Shown here piece by piece: positions 11,801-23,069 of a stretch of 64,000 nucleotides of DNA. Location of the stretch: NCBI RefSeq assembly GCF_016801865.2, contig NC_068937.1, positions 116,227,068 through 116,291,067 of the forward strand, written 5' to 3'. Position numbers and translations under genes: made by a program. How positions within the stretch are numbered: the stretch's first letter is position 1; every line of letters begins with the position of its first letter. A model generated the notes under the pieces. It saw nothing but the letters and a program-made list of their open reading frames with translations, was not told where the DNA came from and did not search any database. Source of the DNA: Culex pipiens pallens (lineage: Eukaryota > Arthropoda > Insecta > Diptera > Culicidae).

Positions 11801-12382
11801 CTAAACTTCTCGGAACACGTCGCCGCTACTACAGCCAAAGCATTTGCGATGCTGGGGTTTCTTCGACGCAACACTGCTGACTTCGAGAATATCCACGCCC
11901 TCAAAACTCTCTTCGTCAGTTTGGTCAGAAGCACCCTGGAGTATGCAGTGCAGGTATGGGCACCTCACCATGCTAATCAACGGGACCGGATTGAGAAAGT
12001 TCAGCGTCGCTTTACTCTGTACGCCCTGCGCCGTCTACCCTGGAGGAACGGTGTATGGCAAACAAGCTACAGTGACAGGTGTGCTCTGCTCGGCATGGAG
12101 TCTCTCGAACAGCGACGAACTTTCCATCAACGGATGTTTGTTTTCGATCTTCTGACGGGCCGCATCGATTGCTCCCAGCTGCGAGAAGAAATCAACGTGC
12201 ACAGGCCAGTACGAGTGCTGAGGAACCAGCCCCTACTAAGGATTCCCTTCCACCGTACGCTCTATGGTTACAACCGACCCATCGACCGTTGCTGTCGCAT
12301 CTTCAACAGTGTTTCGAACGAGTTTGAACCTGGAATGGCTAGAGAACGTTTTAAATGTAGAATTCGTACCCTTCAACTGTGA
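8717..12382 (+). CDS. LINE ORF2 polyprotein: APE-type endonuclease and reverse transcriptase
   Basis: The open frame is 1221 codons from the first ATG; the true start could be a later one. Residues 1-260 are Ser/Pro-rich with no recognised domain. The endonuclease/exonuclease/phosphatase fold begins near residue 270 (YYQNAGGMRSK), followed by LTETWLSDD near 300, TGDYNLP near 414 and TDRHHK near 493. The reverse transcriptase runs from about 700 to 960: NYRPISILS, the catalytic Asp in YFDFSKAFDT near 860, SGVPQGSHLGP, and the YADD box near 947. The C-terminal 270 residues match the usual LINE thumb region. No RNase H was seen. The enzyme nicks target DNA and primes cDNA synthesis on the cut end. 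No stop or frameshift interrupts it. Confidence 0.92.
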   Translation: MKQEMWLSKRKPGLPVLRFASSILTRFVLRDFVSDPVSSQHDIELTTTGRMYYGLLEDPRCPATGVPSSLCCRTICSCWLSRPGPVVGVNSGIFQASQPGKYTISSRTVSPPDNLPVSRILTLTAANAELEPSYSSATNLIHETMSSHRADGAETSRRTPPHFHQDPANLRDNPSGSRMPHTMTPGRTLQSNEECPRPPYTVEPPNCSSIGLRTSQQRRPGPVNGHGSGDFRPQLSGEYSSASSCGPALNLNQLQQNVSVGNRTRSSSFATVYYQNAGGMRSKSKQFFLALASSDYDVIALTETWLSDDIVDAELSPNYTIFRQDRSARTSDRRRGGGVLIAVRNSPVHACTRVVSEGYEHLEQVAVRVKVHNHHILVCCIYIRPNSDPDIYVSHGAAVQELLDLSTHDDSVIVTGDYNLPHLSWYFDDDLNCLIPLNASSEQELALTENVISTGLQQVCSLTNVNGRTLDLAFVNDVNSVELIEPPTPILKTDRHHKAFVLKAVFYAGTSESSPLPGFEPDFSNCDYVRVSEALNSVDWDTLLRDQDTNGSTATFYDVVYNLIQQFVPMRRISCNRTGKLPWWTADLRHSRNILRKARKRLFRASTPENNAIVETLEAEYEALQDLRYREYLSRVEADVEDNPSSFWSYIKGRKRSSVHPTKISHNGRSADNPVDAANFFADFFSSVYDTVTPTASATYLDTLRTFDIDLPRPDFTQAEVETALNAIDPAKGAGPDRLPPAFIKELSSSFARPISTIFNRSLSEGVFPDEWKLAAITPIHKSGSTLNAENYRPISILSCLPKVFEVLIHKGMYSAAQEIVSTFQHGFVKKRSTVTNLMAYVSALNANLEKRKQTDTIYFDFSKAFDTVPHVLAVTKLNRLGFPSWLTVWLSSYLCGRQGYVRLGAVVSRRFSITSGVPQGSHLGPLIFILFVNDICQRLQSQKLLYADDLKVFREINSVIDCVALQQDIEAIREWCDLNGMKVNPAKCKCISFTRSAVPTVYAYSFSSIDLDRVSSIRDLGLLIDRKLNFSEHVAATTAKAFAMLGFLRRNTADFENIHALKTLFVSLVRSTLEYAVQVWAPHHANQRDRIEKVQRRFTLYALRRLPWRNGVWQTSYSDRCALLGMESLEQRRTFHQRMFVFDLLTGRIDCSQLREEINVHRPVRVLRNQPLLRIPFHRTLYGYNRPIDRCCRIFNSVSNEFEPGMARERFKCRIRTLQL

Positions 12383-12599
12383 CGTATTTTATGTATTCCT
12401 GTGTTAGAACATGTTTATTTTTATGTTAGTTTTAAGTTATTCAGTCTGTGCGACCTCAGTCGAAGACGGTGCAAATAAATAAATAAACAAATCGGAACAC
12501 AGATTTCGAACATCAAGATCAAAGGAAGATTTTTTTCAGGATTCGATTATCCGAAAAACGTTACTTAATCCACAATTATTAGGTGGTTGGTGCCTTCTT

Positions 12600-13260
12600 C
12601 ACATCTAGAGTGTAATGCTTGGTAATATCTGAGATACGGCCTCCACAAAGTTCATAAATAACACTTAACTGCTTATAACTTTTGTTAGGGTTGTCAGATC
12701 TTCAATCTATTGAACTCGTTGAAAAGTTTTTTTGATTACCTACCCAACGACAAGTCACATGATAGATCCGAACAACGTTTTCATCGAAATATATGAGATC
12801 CGGCCTTTAAAAAGTTCACACTTAAGTGCTTATAACTTTTGATAGGGTCGTCAGATCTTCAATCTACTGAACTTGTTGAAAAGGTCTTTCGAATACCTTT
12901 CTTAAAAAGTTTAACATGACGAGGTTTCTTACAAAAAACACCCTTTTTACTATCTTCCGGACTTTTGTTAAAATCATTTTTTATTTGCATAACTTTTGAA
13001 GTACTTGACTAAACTTTATCATTTTCAATAGCGACTTATGGATCAAATGAGACCAAAACGGTCCAAACCGGGTCAGCCAGTGCCGAGATAACTCAGTGTA
13101 AATTTTTTTGATCAACATCCCACCACACACACAGAGATTTGCTCAAAATTTGATTCTGAGTCGATATGTATACATGAAGGTGGGTCTAGGAGGTCAAATT
13201 AAGAATTTTGTTTTTCGAGTGATTTTATAGCCTTTCCTCAGTAAGGCGAGGAAGGCAAAA
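12600..13260 (+). mobile_element. 164-bp-repeat element, diverged locus 2
   Basis: Two degenerate units (GAGATACGGCCTCC near 12632, GAGATCCGGCC near 12792) are followed by the conserved end: GGTCAGCCAGTGCCGAGATA, GATTCTGAGTCGATATGTAT, and TTTCCTCAGTAAGGCGAGGA with GAAGGCAAAA at 13251-13260. It sits about 110 bp downstream of the LINE tail. Confidence 0.82.
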
Positions 13261-14097
13261 TCATACAAATTTTCGGATAATCGGATCTTTTTTGCTCATC
13301 AATGCCTCAAATGTAAACTATTATCTTAGCTGAGATTCGTATTTTTTTTTTGTTTTTCCAGTGTTAAGGAGGTCATTTTGAGCAACTTTGTTTTACGAAT
13401 AACTTTATTTCTCTTGTTTTTCTTTATGTTTTTCCTGTACTATTTTTAGTATTCTTATTTGCCTTGATCTTGTTTATTCATTTTTATAGGATTTGGCTCA
13501 GTTGACCACCATCTATAATTTTTTACGGTCACTTTTTCTATTTGAAAAGGGTTCATATTACAAATTTTACCCCGTTTCAGATGCTTGTGTTCGTTTTGTA
13601 AGTTCAAGGTATTTTTAATTAATTAATTTTATCTTTTAAGCTTCAGCTTGAGAGACCAAAGATCGTATTCGAATAATTCAATGGTTTTACATTGAAAACC
13701 GGAATGATAGTTAAGAAGATGAAAATGATGGAATCGCATTTTTCATGTTAAATTTATGCAGGGTAAAAATTGAGAATTTTCTCCTCTTTTTTAGCAAATC
13801 AACTCGGATCTTCATGCACCCATCGACAAAGTTGTAGAGAACTGAATTTCCTACAAGAATCTCACACATGGACAATTTTGGGCAAGACCTGCGCCACTTG
13901 CTAACAAAATTCTGAAATGATGTTTTTCCCCATCAATTTTTAAGAATTTTGCCATGAAAACTTCAACGATCAAAAGCGACCCCTAAACTCAGGGATACCA
14001 GGTTGCTAGATTAATCTGTGAGTAGTAAATTTAGTGACAATTTTATATTTCTTCCAGACATTGTTAAATTTACGTAGGTTGTTTATTTTGTGAAGCT
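13261..14097. other. No gene recognised
   Basis: AT-rich intergenic DNA between two elements, with no repeat structure noticed. Confidence 0.6.
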
Positions 14098-14106
14098 ATG
14101 ATGTAT

Positions 14107-14785
14107 CAGGGTGTAATATGGTTGTATGGAAAAAAATAAAATTGTCCAAATCTAATGAGCACAGCAACTTTTTAGTTCCTTTTGGGGTCCTAAACAACTC
14201 CCCAAAGTTTGGGAACGATTGGTTTAGTCCTCACTTTGCGCAAAGCGATTCAATTTTCTATGGGAAGTTGTATGGGGAAACCCATTTTATTGGATTTTGA
14301 TATTTATAAATTTCACGCATCACGCTGTACTTGAACCGGATTCATATTCGAATACTCTGAAAGATGCTCTACAACTTTCCCGAAGAGAGTATGGTGCTAA
14401 CTTGCTCCTATAAAAAGATACAGCGTGTTCAAAACTCGTCTAAAATGTGTTTATTGCTCGAAAATCACGTTTTAGACGAGTTTTGAGGACGCTGTATCTT
14501 CTTTCATGGGCAAGTTAGCATCATACTCTCTTCGGGAAAGTTGTAGAGCACCTTCCAGAGCATCGGAATACGAATCCGGTTGTAGTACAGCGTGAAACTT
14601 GGATTTTTTAAATATTAAAATTCAAAAAAATGATTTTTCCCATACAAATTTATATGGAAAATTGAATCGCTTTGCGCAAAGTGAGGACTAAACCAATCAT
14701 TCCCAAACTTTGGGGAGTTGTTTAGGACCCCAAAAGGAACTGAAAAAATGCTGTGCTGGAAAATCGATGTTGATATTACACCCTA
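14107..14785 (+). mobile_element. Foldback element, about 330-bp arms, 9-bp target duplication
   Basis: The two halves are inverted copies of each other, meeting near 14455 (GTTTTAGACGAGTTTTGA and its complement). The tips are CAGGGTGTAATAT and ATATTACACCCTA. ATGATGTAT at 14098-14106 and 14786-14794 is a direct 9-bp duplication. No ORF fits a transposase. Tip and duplication length suggest a non-autonomous hAT- or Mutator-like element; the superfamily is not settled. Confidence 0.88.
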
Positions 14786-15118
14786 ATGATGTATACATAG
14801 TGAAAATACAACATTTTTGAAGACAATGTTGCTCATTGATTTGAGGAAAAAGAGATTGGCCGGTTTTTCCAGTATTTTTTTCTGTCCAAACCTTGTAACT
14901 CTGCCAAAACCTTAACAGATTTTTCTCAAAATTGGCACAGTCAATTATTTTTGCCTAAAGAATAGAACCAGAGGGTATCTCTAGAGATTGACCAAAATTT
15001 TCAATTTTTCTTGTCACCCTTAAGTACACATGTAAGCACAAAGTGAAACAAACATAATTAAAATTTTACGTATATTTCCATATTTAAATTTGCTACTTCA
15101 GTCATCCTTCACTCTGTG

Positions 15119-18100
15119 TTACTTTTCACTAGTCGGCACTGGACTCTTTTTGCTAGATTTACTCTCGAACAACTCCTTCAATGCCACATTCGCCGGAAGT
15201 TCGATCAGCAGGCACAGCAATGCACCGTACAGAAACGTCCTCATCCAAATCGTTAGGAAGAAGTCGAACTAAGATGGGAGATTGAGGTTAGACACTCGTT
15301 GGCGACATTTGAAGACAAATTGGTACTTACAATACCCCGTATGCTGAAGTAGATCGGTTGCTTGGCGGATCCGAGCACCTGCATGATCACGGTCACGTGG
15401 ATCAGGTAGAAGCTGTAGCAAAGCTTTCCGAGTACCGCGAAGATCGGATGGCTGAAGAAGGTTCGGAAGCGGGACCGTGCGATGGACAGGGCCGTCCGCA
15501 GCTGCATGATCGTGCTGAGTAGACCCCAAGCGTGCTTGAACCAGGTGGCGTACAGGGCCAGGAAGAGCGCCGGCAGCGTCGCTTGGTTCTGGACTACCCA
15601 CGCCCCGGTGAAGAGTGACAGGAAGTACAGCACGATGAGGATCCACAGGACCGTCCATTGGAGTTGGAGCTTGAAGAAGGAGGACCGGGCCTCTCGGAAG
15701 CGGTAGTACAGAAATCCGGCCCACATTCCGGCAAAGTACACGGTGATGTTCATGTGGAACGGGATGTACAGCTGGAAGTAGCCGTGGCCAAAGTTGTAGT
15801 CGTTGTATAGTTTGAGGTTTTTGGACATGAGCGGGGGGAGGTTCTTGGCGTAGGTGACAATGGCGACGCAGCAGATGCCCCAGAGGATGCCGGCGGTGAG
15901 GAGGTACTTTTTTAGCGGTGGCCAGCGCCAGATGAGCGTGAGGGTGGTGATTCCGAGCAGGAAGAGCTGCATGTCCGCCGAGAGGTACCACGTTTGGAGG
16001 AGGCACTGAAAGGAGGGGGGGGGGGGGTGTTAAGTTATGACGACTTTTTTTTTGGTTGGGTCACTCACCGGTTGCTCCGGCGCGACGTAGTTGTTGACAA
16101 ACAGCAGATTGTTCCACCACCACTTGCGGCACTGGGTCTGCGACTCGCCAATCATCTGCTGGGCCAGCGGGCCGACCATAAAGCGTCGCGTAATGGACAC
16201 CTCCAGCAGCAGGATGAACGCGTACGCTGGCACGATCCGGTACAACCGGGCCCGCAACCGGTCCAGCCAGTACCGGGCCTCAAAGTGGGGGTTCTTGCGG
16301 GTGTGCTCGAGGAAGTTGATCGTCAGCAGCATGCCCGAGATCGAGAAGAACGTCTGGACGTAATTCTGGAACTCGGCCACGTACAGCATGACCGGCGGCC
16401 GGTGCAGTATGTGTTCGGTAGCGTCCGGGTTGACCTTGGGCATCTTGGCCAGCGCTAGCACGATGTGAAGCAGGACGACCCGCATCATCTGGATGAAGCG
16501 GAACGACTCAAGGAAGCTTAGATCTTGACGGATTTCCGTGTTCAAGGGTTCTCGTAGTCGACGGATGTTCCGTGGGAAGGAGAAGGCCGTCCTTAAGTTA
16601 TCTTGACTAGTTTTGTGTGGCGTTGAGAAGTAATTTTGGGGAAACTTTTGAGCCGTTTGCAGCGTCAGATCGTACGCGGTGGAGTAGATCACCAGGATGG
16701 CGATAATGATTACGACTAGGATGAAGATTACCCCGAGAACATCTGGAACAACAAACTTGGTTGAATCGTGGAAGGCATCAAATCTAGATCATCCTACCTA
16801 AAGGCGGTGTCTCATTGGTCTTGTTGTAACAGTAGTACACCTGAACATCCGGTTCAATCTGCAGGTCGTAACCATCTTTCAGCTGTTGCCCTATGCAGGC
16901 CCGGAACAGTTCGGCGTACGAGTGATCCCCCTCGTGGTGGGACTCCCCTGCGTACAGGAACTTTTCGCAGTTTTGGACGCAAATGCCGCGCTCCACCATT
17001 CGATGGTCGTAGTGGCGGGTGTCCTCGGAGAATAGCTGGAAGCAAAGAGCGCAAAAAATAAAATCAATCGGTTTCGGATTCGGAAGGAAAGGGTTCAGAA
17101 CAGGTTGTTCCCTCAAGGTTAATGCCAATCTAAACAGTATCGCTAAATTAGCAATGACACACCAATCGGGAGAAGGAGAAAATCAAATCACGAAGCTGCT
17201 TTTATGAGTCACGATGACGCAGTCAAAGTTTGGCAAAGCCGCTTAGCATCGTATTGTTTGTGATCGTTGAGTTTGAATGCAACGGCTCTGATGTGAAGGA
17301 TGCATTTTATGAATCAAGCGGCATTGAGCTTTCGATTCTCTTTGCCGTGAGTTAATTAGCAGCTAGAATGTATTCATTGACTCTTGATGAATATTGTTAT
17401 TGATTTTGGTTCTGTGCACCCAAATCTGTGATTGGTGAAAAGCGATGTAATCTCATGGGGATGACATTGAATTGCAGCTCTACTGCAAATTAGTGATGAG
17501 GTTATCGCACCAAATCAGAGTGGTTCAAAATGTTCTGCATTGCCATAGCCAGGGATTCAAACAATGCTGGTTGCTCATCGCTGAGTAAATTCCAGTTACA
17601 TTTTCCAGAAATTATTTTTGATGCATTCGTTGAGTTTGTGGAACCCTACAAGATGATTCACAAATGATCATCATTTGATCAGTATTCAATTATTCTTGAG
17701 CAAACCTGGGCAATCTCGTTAATAACTACAGCAATGAGCAGTCAGCTTGTCCAGAATTGATAATTTGCATTTTGTTGAAATTTGTGCATCAAAAAAATCA
17801 TTTTTAAGAATGAATTTTTGACAGTTAATAGAGAGCTCCTAGTGCCGATGCATGTCTGGTTGTCGATACTATCTAAACAAACAAGTTTGTCGAAGGGTTA
17901 TAGCAAGATAAGATACTAATTAAACTTGCTTTTGAGTACGTTTAAAGTACTGCAAATTGTTGAGTATTCGTCCAAAAGTTTGTGGTTTTATCGTTTCAAA
18001 CATTTTAAAACAGCTAAAAAATAGATCACATTAGAAATTTGTGTAAATAATTCAAACAATACCAATTTGTTGCCCAGACTCTTACGAACATGCTGGATTA

Positions 18101-18829
18101 TAAAAAGTCTATGTTTGGAGCTAATGATAACGTGTTAAAAGTCTAATAATAGGTTGATAAAATTTACTAAAAGTCGATATCACATGAGAAGGTAGATCTA
18201 AAGAAAATAACTAGATAAGCAAATTGAACATTGAGAAAGAGGAGAGAACAAAGCACGAAACATGAGTAGAAAAAGCAGACTAATGCTTAAAACAGGATTT
18301 CAAAAAAGTTGAACCCTGGCTTGAGCTGATGGATAGAAGGGCAGCACAAATGATGCAATCCATAATTTAGGCTGCATGGAATGTCGGGCCACTGTGGTTG
18401 AACGGTTTGAATCGGGTCATAATTTTACCAGCAAGCTGATTTGCATACAAACTGGTTTAATTCGAGTTTAGTCCAGGGCTCCCGATTCTCCCTGGCAAGC
18501 CCCACCCACCACTCACACTGATATTCCGCCACAACTCCGAACCATCGTCCGGCCGAATCCTGGCCCGAACCACACAGTACACGTACTGCTCCCGGTACGT
18601 CATCCGACAATCCTCGTATTCATCGTACTGGAACAACTTCGGGAACTTTTGATACTCTTCAGCTGCAAAAAAAAAAAACCCCAGAGGAAATTAGATCACC
18701 ATCACAACGCATCCCCAAACAGATTTCGCAAATCTTACGATCGATAAACCGGTCACTTTTCACCGCCAAAATTCCCCACCGCATCAGTGCTGCCAGCTGC
18801 AGCATCCAAACGGTACGCCAACGAACCAT
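15119..18829 (-). CDS. Nose-resistant-to-fluoxetine (nrf-6)-like acyltransferase 3 family membrane protein, 6 exons, complete
   Basis: The coding exons, in order, are 18829-18739, 18662-18517, 17035-16798, 16742-16069, 16005-15331 and 15268-15119. They total 1974 nt and encode 657 residues. All introns (76, 1481, 55, 63 and 62 bp) have GT/AG ends and compatible phases. The ATG at 18829 has a purine at -3 and G at +4, with an in-frame TGA five codons upstream. Residues 1-25 look like a signal peptide. Residues about 30-158 form the Cys-rich extracellular NRF domain (Cys 49, 60, 98, 102, 126, 148; N-glycosylation sequons at 77, 150 and 153). The first membrane helix is about 160-178. The remainder is a multi-span acyltransferase_3 domain, with the family hallmark NNYVAPEQPCLLQTWYLSAD spanning exons 4 and 5. 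Family members transfer acyl groups at membranes; worm nrf-6 affects lipid and drug uptake. The substrate here is unknown. Length is typical and nothing is broken. Confidence 0.93.
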
Positions 18830-18906
18830 CTCTCGGCAAAAAGGTCACGTCCTGGGAGGAGGGGCTTGTGCCCACCGCACCGTCAGACCTTAAAGTTTTA
18901 GCACCT

Positions 18907-18914
18907 TAATATAT
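18907..18914 (-). promoter_or_regulatory. Candidate TATA-like box of the acyltransferase gene
   Basis: On the minus strand an AT-rich ATATATTA lies about 80 bp upstream of the start codon, ahead of a GC-richer leader. Spacing would allow initiation near 18880. No convincing initiator was seen, so this is only a candidate. Confidence 0.22.
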
Positions 18915-21066
18915 CCGTTGATCACGCCAAAGTTTTGCAAACGATCCGGTCGCGACGAGCTTTCGATTCGGACTGTGGTGCAAAAAAAGACCCAAGTTCT
19001 CACCGTTGCGAATCGTGAGGCAAAACTCAGAGGAAGTTCTCATGGTGGTGGCGCGCAGAGTGGAGCGGCGGGTCGAGAAATTTTGGCAAAATTTTGAAAC
19101 GAATCCAGCATCTGAAGCTGCAAACCTACCACAATGAATATTTATTAGGTATCGCAAAAAAAACCGGTGTCGTCTCGTGATCGACCCGTGTCGAGGAACG
19201 GGTTTTGGGAGCGATCTTTTGCGGAAGAAGTTTATTAATACTGCTGGAAATACCGGTGCCTGGTGATAATTTTAGCAATTTTATTCGAATTGTGAAGGTG
19301 GACCAGGTGAGCGAATATTCGGGAGCGGTGAAGATATGCAATTTTGAAAGATTTGGTTTAAAAAAGACTTGACTATTTCAAGTTCATTTGACGATGAACC
19401 AGTCTAACAGCAAAACTCAGAAGCTTGATTGTTTTTATGTCAATATTTGTAAATCTAAAAAAATCATCATCTTGATTATTCGGCGGAATATCTTTTTCAC
19501 TACTACACTAGCTAGTGTAACGTCACACGTCGAAATATGACCTGTCACATTTTGTAGATGGGCAATGTATGTAAACAAAGTGAAATAAATATTTTTAAGT
19601 GGCGCTGACAAGGAAATTCACAAAAAATCATCAGCAGATTGATTTTTTTTTGAGAAGTTCGGGAGCGATTTTCTTCTCCGTGATTTGCCTCCTCTCTCTT
19701 TCGCGGGTGAAGAATGTTCGCAAGCGAAATTGATTTTTTTTGCGATTATTCCATCCCTGGTCACAACTTTCCGAAAATTAATTCTTTTTATGCTTCTCAT
19801 TCAGCACTTGAAGAACTTAAAATCTATTTCTTTTACTCCTATTTGCATAGTTTTAGAGGTCTAGATCAAACATTTACTAGTTCATTGGCAAAAAAGCTGT
19901 ATTAAAACTCATCTCATCGCTCAATATTGCTAGCGTGAAAAAAAGCTTCAATAAATCAATAAATTTGAAGAATCGTTCCGCCCTAAACCAAACTACAGTG
20001 ACTTGCTTCCAAACAGTCGGTAGTAGCACCTAGCTTGATGAATTAATTAAAAATCGCCAAAGCACCATCAAACACCTCCAACAGTTTAAACATTTTGCTC
20101 ACATTTTTTTTTGTTCTTTTCTTCTTCTCTACTTACAGGTAAGCTTGAAGCTTTTAGCCCGGGCGCGTTGAGGCGCAGCTGCCGACTTAGACAACAATTA
20201 ATCATGGTTTGCAAAGTTCGCGCCACACCGCGCCGCTGGTTTAGTCATTCCGCTTCCGAGACTGACCGGCAATGAAAGCAACCGACAACTGTCAGGTTAG
20301 ACGACGATTAGCTGGAATCGTAACACCGGTGACAAACAGTGCACTGCAGTGCTTGGATCTGGAATAAATTGTTCTGTTTTGCGCCAGCAAACTGAGTCAA
20401 GGTTGTGGGAAAGAGGTGGGAAGTTTTGACAGTTTTTGAATAACATGAAAGTTTTTGTAGACAATAGAAACATTGGCAAGCATTTTGAGCGACAAAAATG
20501 TAAATTTGAATTGCTGCAGTTGAATCCAACGCCAAATTAGACATACCGTTAATTGTATGCCAATTTCGGCACTTGTAAAACTGTAAAATTCATGCAACTG
20601 ACAGAAGCTCGTTCCCAAAACTGCGCCTTAATGGTATGCAACCCGCAAAATTCCTGTATAATTAATATTTAGCACTAGCACCCCTCACACAAACACCAAC
20701 AATGCAAACATACACCAACCCAAATGTTTATATGTTTACCACTTGGCACCTAAATTTATGCAAAGTTGGACGCGCACATACACACTGACGTCGCGTACGT
20801 GTGCGCTGCTGCTGATGACGGGCTATTGTTGGACAACAACATTGTCAACGCACCTAACCACTGCTGCCGCGTGTGGCTGAAAACCGCGGGCCAAACAATA
20901 GCCGATAGTGTCATAACGCCGCTGTCATACTCTTCTGGAGTAATGTCGGCTTGAGAAATTTATTGTGTTTAGCCATGCAAAATCATGTTTTCTTTATTCT
21001 TGAGTCAAGGAGTTTTTTTCGAACAACTTTTGTACTAAAAATTTCAAATTTTTCAGTTCAGCCTAT
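18915..21066. other. Upstream intergenic region of the acyltransferase gene, no gene recognised
   Basis: Composition is more balanced than in the repeat-rich zones, and a GC-richer block lies at 20120-20300. A TGACAGTTTTTGAATAACAT-type stretch and others look unique. Regulatory DNA is plausible but not shown. Confidence 0.45.
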
Positions 21067-22344
21067 GGTAATTCTCTACTAACTCACACGAAATCGGGAA
21101 AAGTTGCCCCGACCCCTTTTCGATTTGCGTGAAACTTTGTCCTAAGGGATAACTTTTGTTCCTGATCACGATTCCGAGGTCCGTTTTTTGATATCTAGTG
21201 ACGGAGGGGCAGTATGACCCCTTCCATTTTTGAACATGCGAAAAAAGAGGTGTTTTTCAATAATTTGCAGCTTGAAACGGTGATGAGGTAGAAATTTGGT
21301 GTCAAAGGGACTTTTATGTAAAATTAGACGCCCGATTTGATGGCGTACTCAGAATTCCGAATAAACGTATTTTTCATCGAAAAAAACACTATAAATGTAC
21401 TTTTGGAATCTATAAAATTTAATGTATTTTGGAATCTATATTGACCCAGAAGGGTCATTTTTTCATTTAGAACAAAATTTTTCATTTTAAAATTTCGTGT
21501 TTTATTCTAACTTTTCAGGGTTATTTTTTAGAGTGTAAGATTGTTGTACAAAGTTGTAGAGCAGACAATTACAAACATTTTGATATGTAAACATAAGGGG
21601 TTTGCTTATAAACATCACGAGTTATCGCGATTTTACGAAAAAAATGTTTTGAAAAAGTTACTTTTTGCGTTTCTATTTGTTTCGTCGTCCGTGTCTGTCG
21701 CGGGTGACCATGAACGGCCATAATCAATGACGACCAACTTTTTCAAAACTTTTTTTCGTAAAATCGCGATAACTCGTGATGTTTATGAGCAGACCCCTTA
21801 TGTCAATAAATCAAAATTTTTGTAATTGTCTGCTCTACAACTTTGTAAAACATTGTTACACTCTAAAAAATAACCCTGAAAAGTTAGAAAAAACACGAAA
21901 TTTTAAAATGAAAAATTTTGATCTAAATGAAAAAATGACCCTTCTGGGTCAATGTAGATTTGAAAAGTACATTAAATTTCCCATAAAATGACATATTCCA
22001 GAAAAATTTACAGTCGAGTAACGAAAAATGGGAGAATTTTTAAAACTTTTTTAGTGTTTTTTTCGATGAAAAATACGTTTTTTTCGGAATTCTGAGTACG
22101 CCATCAAATCGGGTGTCGAATTTTACATAAAAGTCCCTTTGACACCAAATTTCTATCTCATCACCGTTACAGGCTGCAAATTATTGAAAAACACCTATTT
22201 TTTTCGCATGTTCAAAAACTGAAGGGGTCGTACCGCCCCTCCGTCACGAGGTATCAAAAAACGGACCTCGGATTCATTATTAGGGACCAAAGTTATCCCT
22301 TAGGACAAAGTTTAACGCAAATCCAAGAGGGGTCTGGGCAACTG
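21067..22344 (+). mobile_element. 1.35-kb foldback family, copy 1 (right tip missing)
   Basis: Two arms of about 640 bp are inverted and meet near 21720. The left tip is GGTAATTCTCTACTAACTCA. The right arm stops at GGGCAACTGC and lacks the last 35 or so bases present in copies 2-4. Small ORFs through the arms recur in all four copies because the DNA recurs; they show no sign of being genes. Confidence 0.9.
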
Positions 22345-23069
22345 CTTGAAGTGTCCGATACGACTAATTAAACACGCGTTTAGTACTAGGTTAAAACTTT
22401 ATTAAATCTAGGTATAAGTTTACAATGGACGTCTTGACTCGACGACGGACGACGACAGAAGAGAGCGACTCTTCACTTGGGTTGTTCGACTGAGCTCTTT
22501 GCTATAATATAGCACTACAATTTCGACTACCTACTTCAGATTACACTTCTGCAAGTTGGTACTATTTTATAGTACCGAGGGATACTAAACTGCTGTGTGA
22601 ATTGACGAAGAATACTATCAGAGACAAACAGAAACTAAACAAGATAAATGCAAATTAAAATACTTAAAATTTAACAAGAGATATGTAAAACAAGTGAAGT
22701 TAAGTTTTTCGTAGAACAAAAGTTGCGCAGAAAGACGTCCTAAGCAAGGTAGAAATAGAAATTTTCGAACAAAAAGTGGGCAGTAGAGGGTTAAACCATT
22801 TGCTTTTATGTAGCAACAAAATGTGTCAAAATTATTCACAAAAACCTCTTTTTTTCAACAAATCATATCTCCGCGCCATTTCATCTGATTTTAGTTGTCT
22901 GAGACGCAAAAGAAAGCGTATGAGTTTGGCTTTTTGGGAAAAATAAAAATCTAGCTTAACATTTCAAAAAGTCACATAAAAACTTAATATGGCGTTTTGA
23001 CCGTGTCTGGACCAAAGAGCCTTTGTCTGAAAATATTTTTATCGGATTCCTCGGAAAATTTCACATAAC
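22345..23069. other. Possible LTR-like fragment (22345-22620) and AT-rich DNA
   Basis: On the minus strand 22440-22345 has AATAAAG followed by a segment ending GTATCGGACACTTCA, which recalls the 3' end of an LTR. No matching 5' end, duplication or coding region was found, so this is a weak suggestion. Confidence 0.2.

Larger units (their letters stand above)
7860..12488 (+). mobile_element. Two-ORF non-LTR retrotransposon (CR1/Jockey-superfamily type), apparently intact
   Basis: The element carries a PHD-finger ORF1 (8053-8820) and an endonuclease/reverse transcriptase ORF2 (8717-12382) that overlap by 104 bp in different frames. After the ORF2 stop come about 85 bp of 3' UTR and a tail of AAAT units (12472-12488). 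That AAAT-type tail and the PHD-type ORF1 suggest CR1 or a relative; the clade is an inference. The 5' boundary is uncertain: the first clear non-ORF leader lies somewhere in 7800-8050. No target-site duplication was identified. Codon use in both ORFs is GC-richer than the surrounding DNA. Confidence 0.85.

Noticed and set aside
15994..16458. 154-codon plus-strand frame
   Set aside because: It lies opposite exons 4 and 5 of the acyltransferase gene and has no recognisable domain.
22345..22620. Solo LTR
   Set aside because: Only one end looks LTR-like; no second terminus, duplication or internal region was found.
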